Shown: piece by piece, positions 26,318 through 34,601 of the stretch | How the letters are laid out: each line of letters starts with the position of its first letter | Position numbering within the stretch: position 1 is the first letter of the stretch | NCBI RefSeq assembly: GCF_016714285.1 | Contig: NZ_JADJNN010000004.1 | Location: forward strand, 1 to 64,000 | Origin: Nannocystis sp. | GTDB taxonomy: Bacteria > Myxococcota_A > Polyangia > Nannocystales > Nannocystaceae | Length of the DNA: 64,000 nucleotides | Direction of reading: 5' to 3' | Notes under the pieces: generated by a model | What the model saw: the letters and a program-made list of their open reading frames with translations, nothing else | What the model was told of the DNA's origin: nothing | Database searches by the model: none | Made by a program: the position numbers and the translations under genes

Positions 26318-26919
26318 CAATCCCCCTGCTTGTGCTGCGCCAGCGCCTCGCGAAAGTGAAAGGTGTACTCGACCGCGCTGAGCACCGACAGGATCACCGA
26401 CAGCGACAGCATGATGAGCCCCATGCGATGAAAGTCGATCATCTCGTCGAAGCCCGGCATGCGATAGCGGTAGTGGACCAGCAGGAAGCAGATGCCGACC
26501 ATCTGGAACGCGGTCTTGGCCTTGCCGCCCGCGCTCGCCGCGATCACCATCCCCTCCGACGAGGCCAGCGATCGCAGTCCGTTGATGTAGAACTCGCGGG
26601 TCAGCAGGATCGCCACCAGCCACGGCGGCATCCGCCCGTCTGCCGCCAGATACACCAACACCGCCGCGACCATCACCTTGTCGGCCAGCGGATCGACGAA
26701 CTTGCCGAACACCGTGACCAGCCCCGACCGGCGCGCGAGCCAGCCGTCGATGATGTCGAGCACCGCGGCCAGCATGAACACCAGCGACGACATCACGCAG
26801 AGAAACGGGTCCGCGATGTCCATCCACAGCAGCACCGGCGGGATCAGGAACAGCCGGCCGATGGTGATCATGTTGGGGAGGTTCAGGACCTCCCGGCGAA
26901 ATCGCTCGTAGCGCTTCAC
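26317..26919 (-). CDS. pgsA: CDP-diacylglycerol-glycerol-3-phosphate 3-phosphatidyltransferase
   Basis: 200 aa, an inner-membrane enzyme making phosphatidylglycerol phosphate. The complete CDP-alcohol phosphotransferase motif is present: D55-x2-D58-G59-x2-A62-R63-x8-G72-x3-D76-x3-D80. N-terminal LNLPNMITIGRLFLIP is typical of PgsA, as is ILLTREFYINGLRSLAS. GTG start at 26919; GGCGGAG lies 12 bases upstream. It shares one base with pabB downstream. The upstream 27-bp repeat carries two copies of a TAGGCT box. Confidence 0.95.
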   Translation of the reverse strand: MKRYERFRREVLNLPNMITIGRLFLIPPVLLWMDIADPFLCVMSSLVFMLAAVLDIIDGWLARRSGLVTVFGKFVDPLADKVMVAAVLVYLAADGRMPPWLVAILLTREFYINGLRSLASSEGMVIAASAGGKAKTAFQMVGICFLLVHYRYRMPGFDEMIDFHRMGLIMLSLSVILSVLSAVEYTFHFREALAQHKQGD

Positions 26920-26950
26920 GTGAGGCCGTCTCCGCCGGCCGACAGCCCTG

Positions 26951-27038
26951 GGCTCCGGGCGCGCGCGAGCCTACCCGACGAGATGATGGTCGCTGGCAGC
27001 ATGACTGGCTCGGCTCCGGGCGCGCGCGAGCCTACCCG
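26951..27038. repeat. 27-bp perfect direct repeat upstream of pgsA, period 61
   Basis: A 27-bp unit beginning GGCTCCGGGCGCGCGCGAGC (26951-26977) recurs exactly at 27012-27038. On the minus strand each copy begins CGGGTAGGCT, so a possible -10 box TAGGCT is duplicated upstream of pgsA, while the second copy sits just downstream of the transglycosylase gene's stop. Confidence 0.85.
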
Positions 27039-27077
27039 CAAACCCCGCCCCGATCCAGGACCTCCGCCACACCCGGT

Positions 27078-27806
27078 TCAGGGCAGGCCCGCGATGTCTC
27101 GACTCGGCCCCGTGTTGCCAGCGTCGCGGCGCTGGAGCTCGCGCTCATAGGCGTAGAAGCGCCGCAGCACCGCCTTCACGTACGCCCGTACACCCGGATG
27201 CGGCGGCACACCCCCGTATTTCTGCACCGCCCCGGCCCCCGAGAAGTACCCCGCGAGCACCAGCACCATGTCGCCGCCGAAGCGATTGGCCAGCAGCCGG
27301 AGAAACTTGGCCCCACCGTAGATGTTCTGCCGCGGCTCGAACGGCTGCCCGACCCCGAGGAAGCGCGCCGTCGACGGCATCAACTGCGTCAGCCCCATCG
27401 CGTTGGTGCGACTCACCGCGTTCGGGTTGTAGTTGCTCTCGGTGTGGATCACCGCACGCAGCAGCGACTCCGGCAGCTGATACAGGCGAGCTGCGCTGCG
27501 GATCGTCGTCTCGTAACGGCGCGAGCGCTCGTCGGCCAGCGCCTCGGCCACCTCGGTCGCGGCATTCTGAGCCCGACCGGCCAGGCGGGGGTCGGCCGCG
27601 GCGGCCGTATCCGGCAACTCGGCCTCGCCGCTGCCCTGCAAGCCCGGCGTGCTCACCGGGGCCTCGGCCGCCCGCCGCGAGGCGGTCACATGCACGACCC
27701 CCTGCGGGTCAGTGTATCGACGATAACTCGGCTCCGCCGCGCCAGCCCTGCCCGCCGCAGCCATCACGATCCCAAGGCACCAGGCCGCCGCCCGCACACC
27801 CCGCAT
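27078..27806 (-). CDS. soluble lytic transglycosylase (SLT family), exported
   Basis: 242 aa. Signal peptide at 1-23 (cleavage after AGAA). A short PSYRRYTDPQGVVHVTA segment resembles the DUF4124 wall-associated motif. The SLT domain starts near 108: LPESLLRAVIHTESNYNPNA with catalytic E123, then GLTQLMPSTARFLGV and GAKFLRLLANRFGGD, the goose-lysozyme-like signatures. It cuts the beta-1,4 bond of peptidoglycan to a 1,6-anhydro product in the periplasm. Divergent from nadB, with 50 bases between the starts. Confidence 0.92.
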   Translation of the reverse strand: MRGVRAAAWCLGIVMAAAGRAGAAEPSYRRYTDPQGVVHVTASRRAAEAPVSTPGLQGSGEAELPDTAAAADPRLAGRAQNAATEVAEALADERSRRYETTIRSAARLYQLPESLLRAVIHTESNYNPNAVSRTNAMGLTQLMPSTARFLGVGQPFEPRQNIYGGAKFLRLLANRFGGDMVLVLAGYFSGAGAVQKYGGVPPHPGVRAYVKAVLRRFYAYERELQRRDAGNTGPSRDIAGLP

Positions 27807-27838
27807 CCTAGCAGCTACAAAGCCCGCCTGCGGGCTGC

Positions 27839-27844
27839 TACCCT
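27839..27844 (+). promoter_or_regulatory. extended -10 box TGCTACCCT for nadB
   Basis: TGC-TACCCT ends 12 bases before the nadB ATG. Just upstream, GCCCGC and GCGGGC (27822-27835) can form a small hairpin within the divergent region. Confidence 0.45.
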
Positions 27845-27856
27845 GCGCCCACCCCC

Positions 27857-29491
27857 ATGTCTGTGTCGACCCCGATCCACCGCAGCCGATACCTCGTGCT
27901 CGGCAGCGGCCTCGCCGGCCTCTACTTCGCGCTCGAGGTCGCCGATCGGGGCCCGGTCACGATCCTCACCAAGCATCGCGCCGAATCCTCCAACACCCGG
28001 TGGGCCCAGGGGGGGATCTCAGCCGTGTTCTCCGGCGACGATTCCTCCAACGAGCACGTCGAGGACACCCTGCTCGTCGGCGCCGGCCTGTGCGACCGCG
28101 ACATGGTCGTCCACGCCGTCGAGAAGGGCCCGGGCCTGGTCCGCCGCCTGGCCGAGCGCTACGGCGTTCGCTTCGACCGGGTCAACGGCGACGAGACGGC
28201 CCCCTTCGAGCTCGGCCGCGAGGGCGGCCATTCGCGGCGACGAGTCGTCCACCACCGCGATATGACCGGCGCCGAGATCGAGCGTGCCCTCCTCGCGGCC
28301 GCCCACGCCCACCCCAACATCACGGTCCATGAGCACCACACCGTCATCGACCTGCTCAGCTGGACCAAGGTCGACGGCAGCCGCGGCTGCTTCGGCGTCT
28401 ACGCCCTCAACAACCGCGACGACCGGGTCGAGGCCTTCGTCGCCCCGCTCACCGTGCTCGCCACAGGCGGCGCCGGCCGGGTCTATCGCTACACCAGCAA
28501 CCCGAGCGTCGCCACCGGTGACGGCATCGCCATGGCCTACCGAATCGGCGCCACGGTGGCCAACCTCGAGTTCATGCAATTTCACCCGACCTGCCTGTAT
28601 CACGCTGATGCCAATACGTTTTTGATCAGCGAGGCCCTCCGTGGAGAGGGTGGCATCCTGCGTCGTGGCGACGGCTCCGACCTCATGGCGGGCCGGCACG
28701 CGATGGCCAGCCTGGCCCCGCGCGACGTGGTCGCCCGCGAGATCGACGCCGAGCTCAAGCGCGCCGGGGTCCGCTGCGTGTACCTCGACATGACCCACCT
28801 CGACCCCGAGTTCCTGGTCGAGCGCTTCCCGGCGATCCACGCCCGCTGCATGTCGGTCGGCATCGACATGCGCAAGGACCCGATCCCCGTGGTCCCGGCC
28901 GCCCACTACATGTGCGGCGGCGTCGTGGTCGACAAGTACGGCCGCACCGACACCCCGGGCCTGCTGGCGATCGGCGAGGTCGCCATGTCGGGCCTGCACG
29001 GCGCCTGCCGCCTCGCCTCCAACTCGCTGCTCGAGGCCGTCGTCCTCGCCTCGGGCGCCGCCGAGATCGCTGACGACTTCGCGCGCGACGCCCCCGAGAT
29101 CGTCAGCCCATGGAACGAGGGCACCGCCCAGAACTCCGACGAGGCCGTCATGGTCTCCGCCAACTGGGAGGAGCTGCGCGCCCTGATGTGGAACTTCGTC
29201 GGCATCGTCCGCTCCGACAAGCGCCTCGAGCGCGGCCGCCGACGCGTCGAGCTGCTGCGCGAGGAGATCGCCGAGTACTACTGGAAGTTCCGCGTCACCC
29301 GCGATGTCCTCGAGCTGCGGAACATCGCCCTGGTCGGCCACCTCATCCTCGAGTGTGCCCGCATGCGCAAGGAGACCCGCGGCCTCCACTACAACATCGA
29401 TTACCCTGAAACTCTCCCAGAATTTGCCCACAATACCATGGTCGACAAACGCACAGGACCTCGCGCCTCCGACCACAAACTCATCACATAA
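27857..29491 (+). CDS. nadB: L-aspartate oxidase
   Basis: 544 aa. It oxidises aspartate to iminoaspartate, the first step of de novo NAD synthesis. The FAD motif is YLVLGSGLAGLYFALE (GxGxxG at 16-21), followed by SSNTRWAQGGISAV with the family's substrate-loop residues, LATGGAGRVYRYTSNP, MQFHPTCLY, LISEALRGEGG, VVPAAHYMCGGV and ASNSLLEAVVLA. The helical C-terminal domain is complete (RRVELLREEIAEYYW). NadA and NadC are not in the window. It is followed by a lipoprotein gene in the same direction. Confidence 0.96.
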   Translation: MSVSTPIHRSRYLVLGSGLAGLYFALEVADRGPVTILTKHRAESSNTRWAQGGISAVFSGDDSSNEHVEDTLLVGAGLCDRDMVVHAVEKGPGLVRRLAERYGVRFDRVNGDETAPFELGREGGHSRRRVVHHRDMTGAEIERALLAAAHAHPNITVHEHHTVIDLLSWTKVDGSRGCFGVYALNNRDDRVEAFVAPLTVLATGGAGRVYRYTSNPSVATGDGIAMAYRIGATVANLEFMQFHPTCLYHADANTFLISEALRGEGGILRRGDGSDLMAGRHAMASLAPRDVVAREIDAELKRAGVRCVYLDMTHLDPEFLVERFPAIHARCMSVGIDMRKDPIPVVPAAHYMCGGVVVDKYGRTDTPGLLAIGEVAMSGLHGACRLASNSLLEAVVLASGAAEIADDFARDAPEIVSPWNEGTAQNSDEAVMVSANWEELRALMWNFVGIVRSDKRLERGRRRVELLREEIAEYYWKFRVTRDVLELRNIALVGHLILECARMRKETRGLHYNIDYPETLPEFAHNTMVDKRTGPRASDHKLIT

Positions 29492-29501
29492 TTTCAATAC
29501 G

Positions 29502-30167
29502 TTGCCTCGCAAACCTTCAGCACTGCATCGATTGATCCCCGGCCTCCTGGCGCTTGCCTTCGCCGTGCCTGGTTGCCGCAGCGCCGGCAGCGCCCGCAGT
29601 CCCGAGGCCCTCCGCGATGCCTATGCCCAGGCCCTGCGACGCGACGACCCCGACGCCGCGTACGCCCTCCTCAGCCCGGAGCTCCAGGCCGCCACCCCGC
29701 GCGCCGCCTTCCGCGCCCGCTGGCAGGCCCAGACCGCCGAGCGAGCCGCGGCCCAGGCCGCCCTCGCCGCACTCCCACCGGCTCAGCGTGCCGCGATCGC
29801 CGGCGGGCAGACCACCCACGGCGCCCTCGTCCTCACCTGGGCCGAGGTCGCCGGCCACTACCAGATCGTCGCGGGCCTCCCTGGCCTCCCGGACAGCTCC
29901 ACCCCCGCCCAGGCGATCCGGGCCTTCCTCGCCGCCGTCCGCGGCGCCGATCTACGCGACCTCGAGGCCCTCGTCAGCGACGAGCTCGCGGCCCGCCTGC
30001 GCGACGACTGGGGCCGACGCGCCGCCCTCATCGAGGCCCTCCTCGATCAGCCGGGTGCCATCGAATACAGCAGCGACATGCAGCGCGCCGTCCTGCGCTA
30101 CGAGCCTGGTCGCGCCCTCACCCTCGAGCAGAGCCCCGCTGGCTGGCGCCTCACCGCCCTGCAATAG
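29502..30167 (+). CDS. lipoprotein of unknown function
   Basis: 221 aa from a TTG at 29502, ten bases after the nadB stop. LIPGLLALAFAVPGC looks like a lipoprotein signal ending at Cys. The mature protein contains two similar helical-plus-strand halves: PEALRDAYAQALRRDDPDAAYALLSPELQAA and PAQAIRAFLAAVRGADLRDLEALVSDELAA, suggesting an internal duplication of an NTF2- or DUF4878-like unit. No ATG is available upstream without running into nadB; start choice is uncertain. No function assigned. Confidence 0.65.
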   Translation: MPRKPSALHRLIPGLLALAFAVPGCRSAGSARSPEALRDAYAQALRRDDPDAAYALLSPELQAATPRAAFRARWQAQTAERAAAQAALAALPPAQRAAIAGGQTTHGALVLTWAEVAGHYQIVAGLPGLPDSSTPAQAIRAFLAAVRGADLRDLEALVSDELAARLRDDWGRRAALIEALLDQPGAIEYSSDMQRAVLRYEPGRALTLEQSPAGWRLTALQ

Positions 30168-30681
30168 GCCCCACCTCTGATGGGCTCGGGAGGCGCCCGG
30201 CCCCCGTAAACGGACGACCGCGGTTGACCTGCAAACCCCGGGACGAACGTCCGCGGACGACCGGGCCTGCGGACACCAGCCAGTCACGGTCCCTGGTGAG
30301 TTATGCGAGGTTGACGCTGTATTTTTCACTGGCCGACAGCCCCCCGACCACGAATACTGAGCCCGACTGGACTCCCCCGCGCTCACTCGCGCGTCCGGTC
30401 CTCCCAGATCCCGCGCGTCCCGCACACTCTGGCCACTCTCGTCGCCGACCGGCGACTCGAGTGGCCCCCTCTACCGCACGCCCGAACCTCCCCAGCCCTC
30501 CATCAACATTTACACAGCGCGATCAATTCGTTTTATTTTCAACGAGTTGACATGCAGCCTTCCAGCACTTGCTCAATTATCTGTGACCCCGATCCAGGTC
30601 ACGTCGACGTCGGAAGCCGGTGACAGTTCCGGCACGGAAGGTGCACAATGGCGCGCGCTCACGCCTGGAGAACGACTCTCG
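30168..30681. other. intergenic leader region upstream of cdnL
   Basis: 514 bases without a convincing gene. The right part (30505-30600) is unusually AT-rich for this genome, with TTGACA at 30545-30550 and ATTAT 23 bases later, so it probably holds the cdnL promoter and a leader of about 100 bases. A second TTGAC is near 30311. The left part is GC-rich without visible features. Confidence 0.5.
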
Positions 30682-31176
30682 ATGATGCAGCCCCAGTTCA
30701 ACGTTGGTGAAAAGGCCGTCTACCCGACCCACGGCGTCGCCGAAGTGGTCGCACTCGAGACCAAGGTCATCGAGGGCAGCGGCATGCAGTTCTACCACCT
30801 GCGCGTGGCCGGCTCCGGCCTCAAGATCATCGTCCCCGTCACCAAGGCTGAGGAGAACGGCATGCGGCCGCTCGCCGACAACGGCATGATCGACGAGCTC
30901 TACGACCTCCTCCGCGACCACGAGGTCCCGTGTGACCGCCAGACCTGGAACCGGCGCTACCGCGGCTTCATGGAGAAGATCCGCACCGGTTCGCTGTTCG
31001 AAGTCGGCGAGGTCTACCGCGACCTGACCCTGCTCAAGAGCACCAAGAACCTCTCGCACGGCGAGCGGCAGATGCTCCAGACCGCGCGCAACCTCGTCAT
31101 CCGCGAGCTCAGCACGGTCAAGGCCACCCCGGAATCCGTGGTTGCCGAAGAGCTCGACTCCATGTTTAAGGACTGA
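30682..31176 (+). CDS. cdnL: CdnL/CarD-type RNA polymerase-binding transcription factor
   Basis: 164 aa, the same length as the essential CdnL of Myxococcus xanthus. The N-terminal RNAP-beta-binding Tudor-like domain starts MMQPQFNVGEKAVYPTHGVAEV. The helical DNA-binding domain contains TWNRRYRGFMEKIRTGSLFEVGEVYRDL and SHGERQMLQTARNLVIREL, the family signature with the conserved Trp of the promoter-stabilising surface. It lacks the AT-hook tail of CarD. It stabilises open complexes at housekeeping promoters. The start ATG 30682 is chosen by homology; upstream codons in frame are not conserved. Confidence 0.93.
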   Translation: MMQPQFNVGEKAVYPTHGVAEVVALETKVIEGSGMQFYHLRVAGSGLKIIVPVTKAEENGMRPLADNGMIDELYDLLRDHEVPCDRQTWNRRYRGFMEKIRTGSLFEVGEVYRDLTLLKSTKNLSHGERQMLQTARNLVIRELSTVKATPESVVAEELDSMFKD

Positions 31177-31177
31177 C

Positions 31178-31705
31178 GTGGCCGCCGAGACCAACGAGTC
31201 CATCGATATCCAGATCTCCACCCTCCCCTGGGACCAGATTCAGGTCGACGCCTTCGTCGCCCCGACCAACTCGGAGGGTGTCATGAGCCAGTTCCCGGCC
31301 AGCAAGCTGCGGGACCTCGCCGGCAAGGAGGTCGAGGATCTCGTCAAAGAGCACACGCCTCTGGCCATCGGCGCCGCGTTCGTCACCCATGCCGGCAAGA
31401 TGAAGGCGCGTCACCTGATCCACGTGCCCAACACGGACAAGCCGGGTGGGCGCGTACAGGTCGAGGACGTCCTGCGGGCCACCGCCGCGGTGCTCGTCGC
31501 CTGCCGCGTCAAGGGCTTCTCCAGCATCGCCGTCCCGCTGATGGGCGCCTTCGACAGCGGCATCCCGGCCGAGGAGGCCGCCCGCGCCATCCACAGCGAG
31601 CTCAAGGCCTACCGCGGCGACCGCCCGCTCAAGGCATTCCTCATGGCCAAGGACGCCGACGACGTCGAGGTCTTCGAGCTGGCCATGGAGGGCAACATCC
31701 CCTGA
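31178..31705 (+). CDS. macro-domain-like protein
   Basis: 175 aa, GTG start one base after the cdnL stop. IDIQISTLPWDQIQVDAFVAPTNSEG is the macro-domain opening (strand, then the adenine-binding D and the N-containing NS/TN loop). FVTHAGKMKARHLIHVPN matches the xxxK-xIIHxxxP strand, and SIAVPLMGAFDSGIPAEEAAR the phosphate-binding loop. The central glycine-rich GGV that contacts the distal ribose is replaced by EGVMSQFPASK, so ADP-ribose hydrolysis is doubtful though binding is possible. It is probably co-transcribed with cdnL. Confidence 0.75.
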   Translation: MAAETNESIDIQISTLPWDQIQVDAFVAPTNSEGVMSQFPASKLRDLAGKEVEDLVKEHTPLAIGAAFVTHAGKMKARHLIHVPNTDKPGGRVQVEDVLRATAAVLVACRVKGFSSIAVPLMGAFDSGIPAEEAARAIHSELKAYRGDRPLKAFLMAKDADDVEVFELAMEGNIP

Positions 31706-31721
31706 CGCCACGGACGCCCCC

Positions 31722-32015
31722 GTGACCCTCGTCCAGATCGGCCTGCCGCGGGACCGCGCGCCCGGCCCCGCGGTCCCGCTATCCGCCGAGGCCGCCGAGG
31801 GCCCGCACCAGCAGGCGGCCGCTGTACCTGGCCTAAAGAACAGCTTGGCCCCCATCAGCGCCGGCCTCGCGCTCGCCGGAGGCCTGGTCCTCCTCGCCCC
31901 GCTGGCCCTGCTCACCCAGGAGAGTCCGGCCGCGCTCGCCCTCCTGATCACTGGCCTCGCCGTCCTCGGGCTCATCACCGTGCTGCTCCGCGCTGGCGAG
32001 GTCGATCCACCCTGA
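31722..32015 (+). CDS. small two-TM membrane protein, unknown
   Basis: 97 aa from GTG 31722. A 40-residue soluble start is followed by two hydrophobic helices (about 45-64 and 68-88). It sits 16 bases after the macro-like gene and 31 before the next membrane protein, so probably in the same transcript. Not recognised. Confidence 0.55.
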   Translation: MTLVQIGLPRDRAPGPAVPLSAEAAEGPHQQAAAVPGLKNSLAPISAGLALAGGLVLLAPLALLTQESPAALALLITGLAVLGLITVLLRAGEVDPP

Positions 32016-32046
32016 TCGGCCGTCCTCGGCAACCAGTCGACCCGCC

Positions 32047-33213
32047 ATGATCGGTCCGCACCACCTCACGCTCGCCCTGGCCTTGCTCGTCAGCTGCGGT
32101 GCCGCCCCGGAGTTGCACAGCGAGCCACGCGCGCTCCACTTCAGCCCGACCCGCCGCGAGCTGCCCCTGCGCCTGGTCCACAGGGGCGACCAGCCGCTCC
32201 CCCTGTCGCGGATCCGCCTCGACCACCGCGACCCCGACTGGAGCGCCTTCACCGTCGTCGACCCCGCGCTCCCGCGGCAGATCGAGGCGAACGGCGAGGT
32301 CTCGCTGCGCCTGCGCGTCGACCTCGACCACTTCGCCACCCACCGCGGCGGCCACGAATACCGCAGCGGCGGCGCCACCCTCACCTTCAACGCCGACACG
32401 ACGCTCCACCGCATCGCCCTCCACTTCGCCGACGAGGCCGCACCGACCGGCCTGCGATGGCTCCGGCTCGGCCTGCTCGCCGCCCTCGCCGCCGGAGTGT
32501 TCGCCCTCCGCCGCCGCGTGCCCTGGACGATCGCCCTGCCTGCCGCGCTCGCCCTGGCCATCGCCCCGCTCGCCAGCGGCCTGTGCTGGACCCTCGGCAT
32601 CCCGCTCGGCCCTGCCGATCTCCAGCAGTGCGGCGAAGGTCGTGGCGGAGCCCCCTTGCAGATGCTCCCCGACGCGGACGGTCTCGGCCTGCTCCTCGCC
32701 CTCCTTCTGTTCACCGCGATCCCCGGGGCCGACAGGATCTCTGCTGCAGCGTTGTGGTCGAGGCTCACCCTCGCGCTGGCGATCCTGGCGGCAGTGCTCA
32801 CCACCGGCAGCCTCGACCCGCAGGTCATCGTGGCCGCCCAGACCGGCCTGCACTGGGGCTTGTGGGTGCAACCATTCGCCGCCGCCGCACTCGCTCTGGC
32901 CGCCCTCGCTGAGGTTGCCGCCGCCCGGGCCCACTCGCCATTCGCCGCTCGTGTCGCCGCCCTCGGCCTCGCCGCCCTGTTGACCACCGTCTGCCTCGGC
33001 GGCGCCGACTTGCCGCTGACGACTGCTGCCCCGGGCCTGCCGCACATCGCAGCGGTCGGCCTCGGCGTCGCTGCCTGGGTCGCCAAGGTCGCCGCGACCT
33101 GCTGGTTCCTGCTCCGCGTTGAAAGCCCGCGACGGGCCGTATACCTCGTGCTCGCGCTGGTCCTTGCCACGCTGATGTGGAACCTGGCTCTCGGGCCACA
33201 CGAGACGCCATAG
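32047..33213 (+). CDS. lipoprotein-like membrane protein with an N-terminal Ig-like domain
   Basis: 388 aa. HLTLALALLVSC is a probable lipobox signal. Residues 20-130 read as a beta-sandwich of the DUF1573/ASPM-SPD2-Hydin type (LHFSPTRRELPLRLVHRGDQPLPLSRIRL, then VSLRLRVDLDHFATHRGG). The C-terminal 250 residues have about seven hydrophobic helices. A lipidated beta-domain fused to a multi-helix membrane part is unusual. A faint resemblance of GGAPLQMLPDADGLGLLL to the NuoH loop was noted but not trusted. Function unknown. Confidence 0.6.
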   Translation: MIGPHHLTLALALLVSCGAAPELHSEPRALHFSPTRRELPLRLVHRGDQPLPLSRIRLDHRDPDWSAFTVVDPALPRQIEANGEVSLRLRVDLDHFATHRGGHEYRSGGATLTFNADTTLHRIALHFADEAAPTGLRWLRLGLLAALAAGVFALRRRVPWTIALPAALALAIAPLASGLCWTLGIPLGPADLQQCGEGRGGAPLQMLPDADGLGLLLALLLFTAIPGADRISAAALWSRLTLALAILAAVLTTGSLDPQVIVAAQTGLHWGLWVQPFAAAALALAALAEVAAARAHSPFAARVAALGLAALLTTVCLGGADLPLTTAAPGLPHIAAVGLGVAAWVAKVAATCWFLLRVESPRRAVYLVLALVLATLMWNLALGPHETP

Positions 33214-33558
33214 GCCGTACGCAGGTGACTCGGGCCCGCAGAGCACTCTTCCCGGGCCCCCACTGCGTCGCGCTCACCGCGCGTGGCTCCGGGTCGTAGC
33301 TTTTTTCTATTTGGGGTGTTAGCTTGGCCCGGCCTAAGCCTAGGACCGTAGGCTTGCCCGGCGAGCGCGGATGCCAGTTCGGAAGTTCAACCTCGTATTC
33401 CGAGTGAGGCGGGAGACAAGCGATCAGGCTTGTGATCAGGCTTGTAATCAGGCTTGTGGCGTCGCGGGAGCCCGCGCCCTCCGCACCCAGATCGGCCCGC
33501 CCCGACCCGCACGCTTGAGTGTGGCTCCAGTCGGATCGGCGGTCGGAGGACACCACTG
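33214..33558. other. intergenic region with hairpin, T-run and 12-bp repeats
   Basis: 345 bases without a gene. Contains a run of six T after a weak CCCGG/CCGGG stem (near 33255-33306, possible terminator of the upstream gene), an inverted repeat AAGCCTA (33336-33342) and TAGGCTT (33349-33355) with a six-base loop, and the 12-bp tandem repeat at 33422-33457. Confidence 0.6.
33422..33457 (+). repeat. 12-bp tandem repeat, three units
   Basis: GATCAGGCTTGT, GATCAGGCTTGT, AATCAGGCTTGT in perfect register about 100 bases upstream of the DUF4388-roadblock gene. AT-richer than its surroundings. Confidence 0.85.
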
Positions 33559-34476
33559 ATGGCGACGACGATCGCCCAGATCGGTGGCTTCGAACTGTGG
33601 GACATCCTGCAGCTGGCCCAAACCTCGCGCATGTCGATCAAGCTGTCGGTCGAGTCGCCGCACGGCACTGGTTCAATGTTCTTTCAGGGTGGCAATCTGC
33701 TGCATGCGGTCGCTGGCGGCAACGAAGGCGACGACGCCGTCAACATCATCCTCGACTGGCGCGAGGGCAGCGTCTCATCCTCGCAGCTGCCCGAGAATTG
33801 TCCGACCACCGTACGCCACTCCTCGATCGTCGCCCTGCTGATGGACCGGGCCCGCCAGCGCGATGAACAGCAGCGCGACCGACCGCCCCCCCCTCAGCCG
33901 TCCCCGCCACCTCCGGTCCAAACGCCCTACACCGCCACGCCGACCAGCAGCGCCCCCAAGTTCACGCCGCCGATCGTCGCGTCCCGGCCCTTGCCCGCGC
34001 CGCCGCGTCCTCCGGTCGAAGCGCCAGTGCCCTCGCCTCCCGAATTCATCCCCGAGCCGGCGCCCGAGCTGCCGCCGGACAAGGAGCTGTCCGACATGGA
34101 TCTACGAGCCGTCAAGGTGATTCTCGAGGAGATTGACGAACACCTCGGGGGTGGGCTGCTGAGCGTCGACATCATCAGCAAGGCCTCGGGCATGTCGCTC
34201 GCGGGCATCAACTCGGCGCCCAAGGCCTGCGCGCTGTTCAACCGCCTGTCCGAGCAGTTGCACACCGCCCTCACCAAGTCCGAGGACTCGCTGGCCCGCG
34301 GCATCAACAAGTTCATCATCGAGGGCGACAACGGGCTCTACATCTTCGTGATCGAGCTCGACGAGCGCCACCGTTGGGCCATGTTGGTCGACGGCGCCCG
34401 GGCCCAGCTCGGGATGGTCTTCGTCATCATCCCGGAGATCCAGCCACGCCTGGTCGAGGCCATCCAGGCTCGCTGA
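33559..34476 (+). CDS. DUF4388 and roadblock/LC7-like two-domain protein
   Basis: 305 aa. Residues 1-95 form a DUF4388 (PATAN-like) domain: GGFELWDILQLAQTSRMSIKL, MFFQGGNLLHAVAGGNEGDDA and LDWREGSVS, which fits the family's small-ligand or effector-sensing fold found in myxobacterial polarity and motility regulators. A Pro-rich linker (about 100-175) follows. The C-terminal 120 residues resemble a roadblock/LC7 module (GMSLAGINSAPKACALFNRL, LYIFVIELDERHRWAMLVDG, AQLGMVFVIIP), associated with small GTPases such as MglA. No GTPase lies nearby. ATG 33559 chosen because the domain begins directly after it. Confidence 0.75.
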   Translation: MATTIAQIGGFELWDILQLAQTSRMSIKLSVESPHGTGSMFFQGGNLLHAVAGGNEGDDAVNIILDWREGSVSSSQLPENCPTTVRHSSIVALLMDRARQRDEQQRDRPPPPQPSPPPPVQTPYTATPTSSAPKFTPPIVASRPLPAPPRPPVEAPVPSPPEFIPEPAPELPPDKELSDMDLRAVKVILEEIDEHLGGGLLSVDIISKASGMSLAGINSAPKACALFNRLSEQLHTALTKSEDSLARGINKFIIEGDNGLYIFVIELDERHRWAMLVDGARAQLGMVFVIIPEIQPRLVEAIQAR

Positions 34477-34479
34477 CCG

Positions 34480-34552
34480 GGGTTGGCCCCTTGTTGGCCG
34501 TCTCGTTGGCCCCCCTTGTTGGCCCCCCTCGTTGGCCCCCCTTGTTGGCCGC
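34480..34552 (+). repeat. degenerate 12-13-bp tandem repeat, six units
   Basis: GTTGGCC followed by CCTT, GTCTC, CCCCTT, CCCCTC, CCCCTT and GCC: six units between the roadblock gene and the cobalamin adenosyltransferase gene. Confidence 0.8.
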
Positions 34553-34601
34553 CGCCGGCCCCACGACTTGACCGCCGAATCGCCCGATCGGGGAGCGCTG
34601 C

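Noticed and set aside
32560..33213. NuoH-like membrane subunit in the gene at 32047
   Set aside because: Only a short loop (GGAPLQMLPDADGLGLLL) resembles the NuoH quinone loop; the charged residues and the rest of the helices do not match, and no other nuo gene is present.
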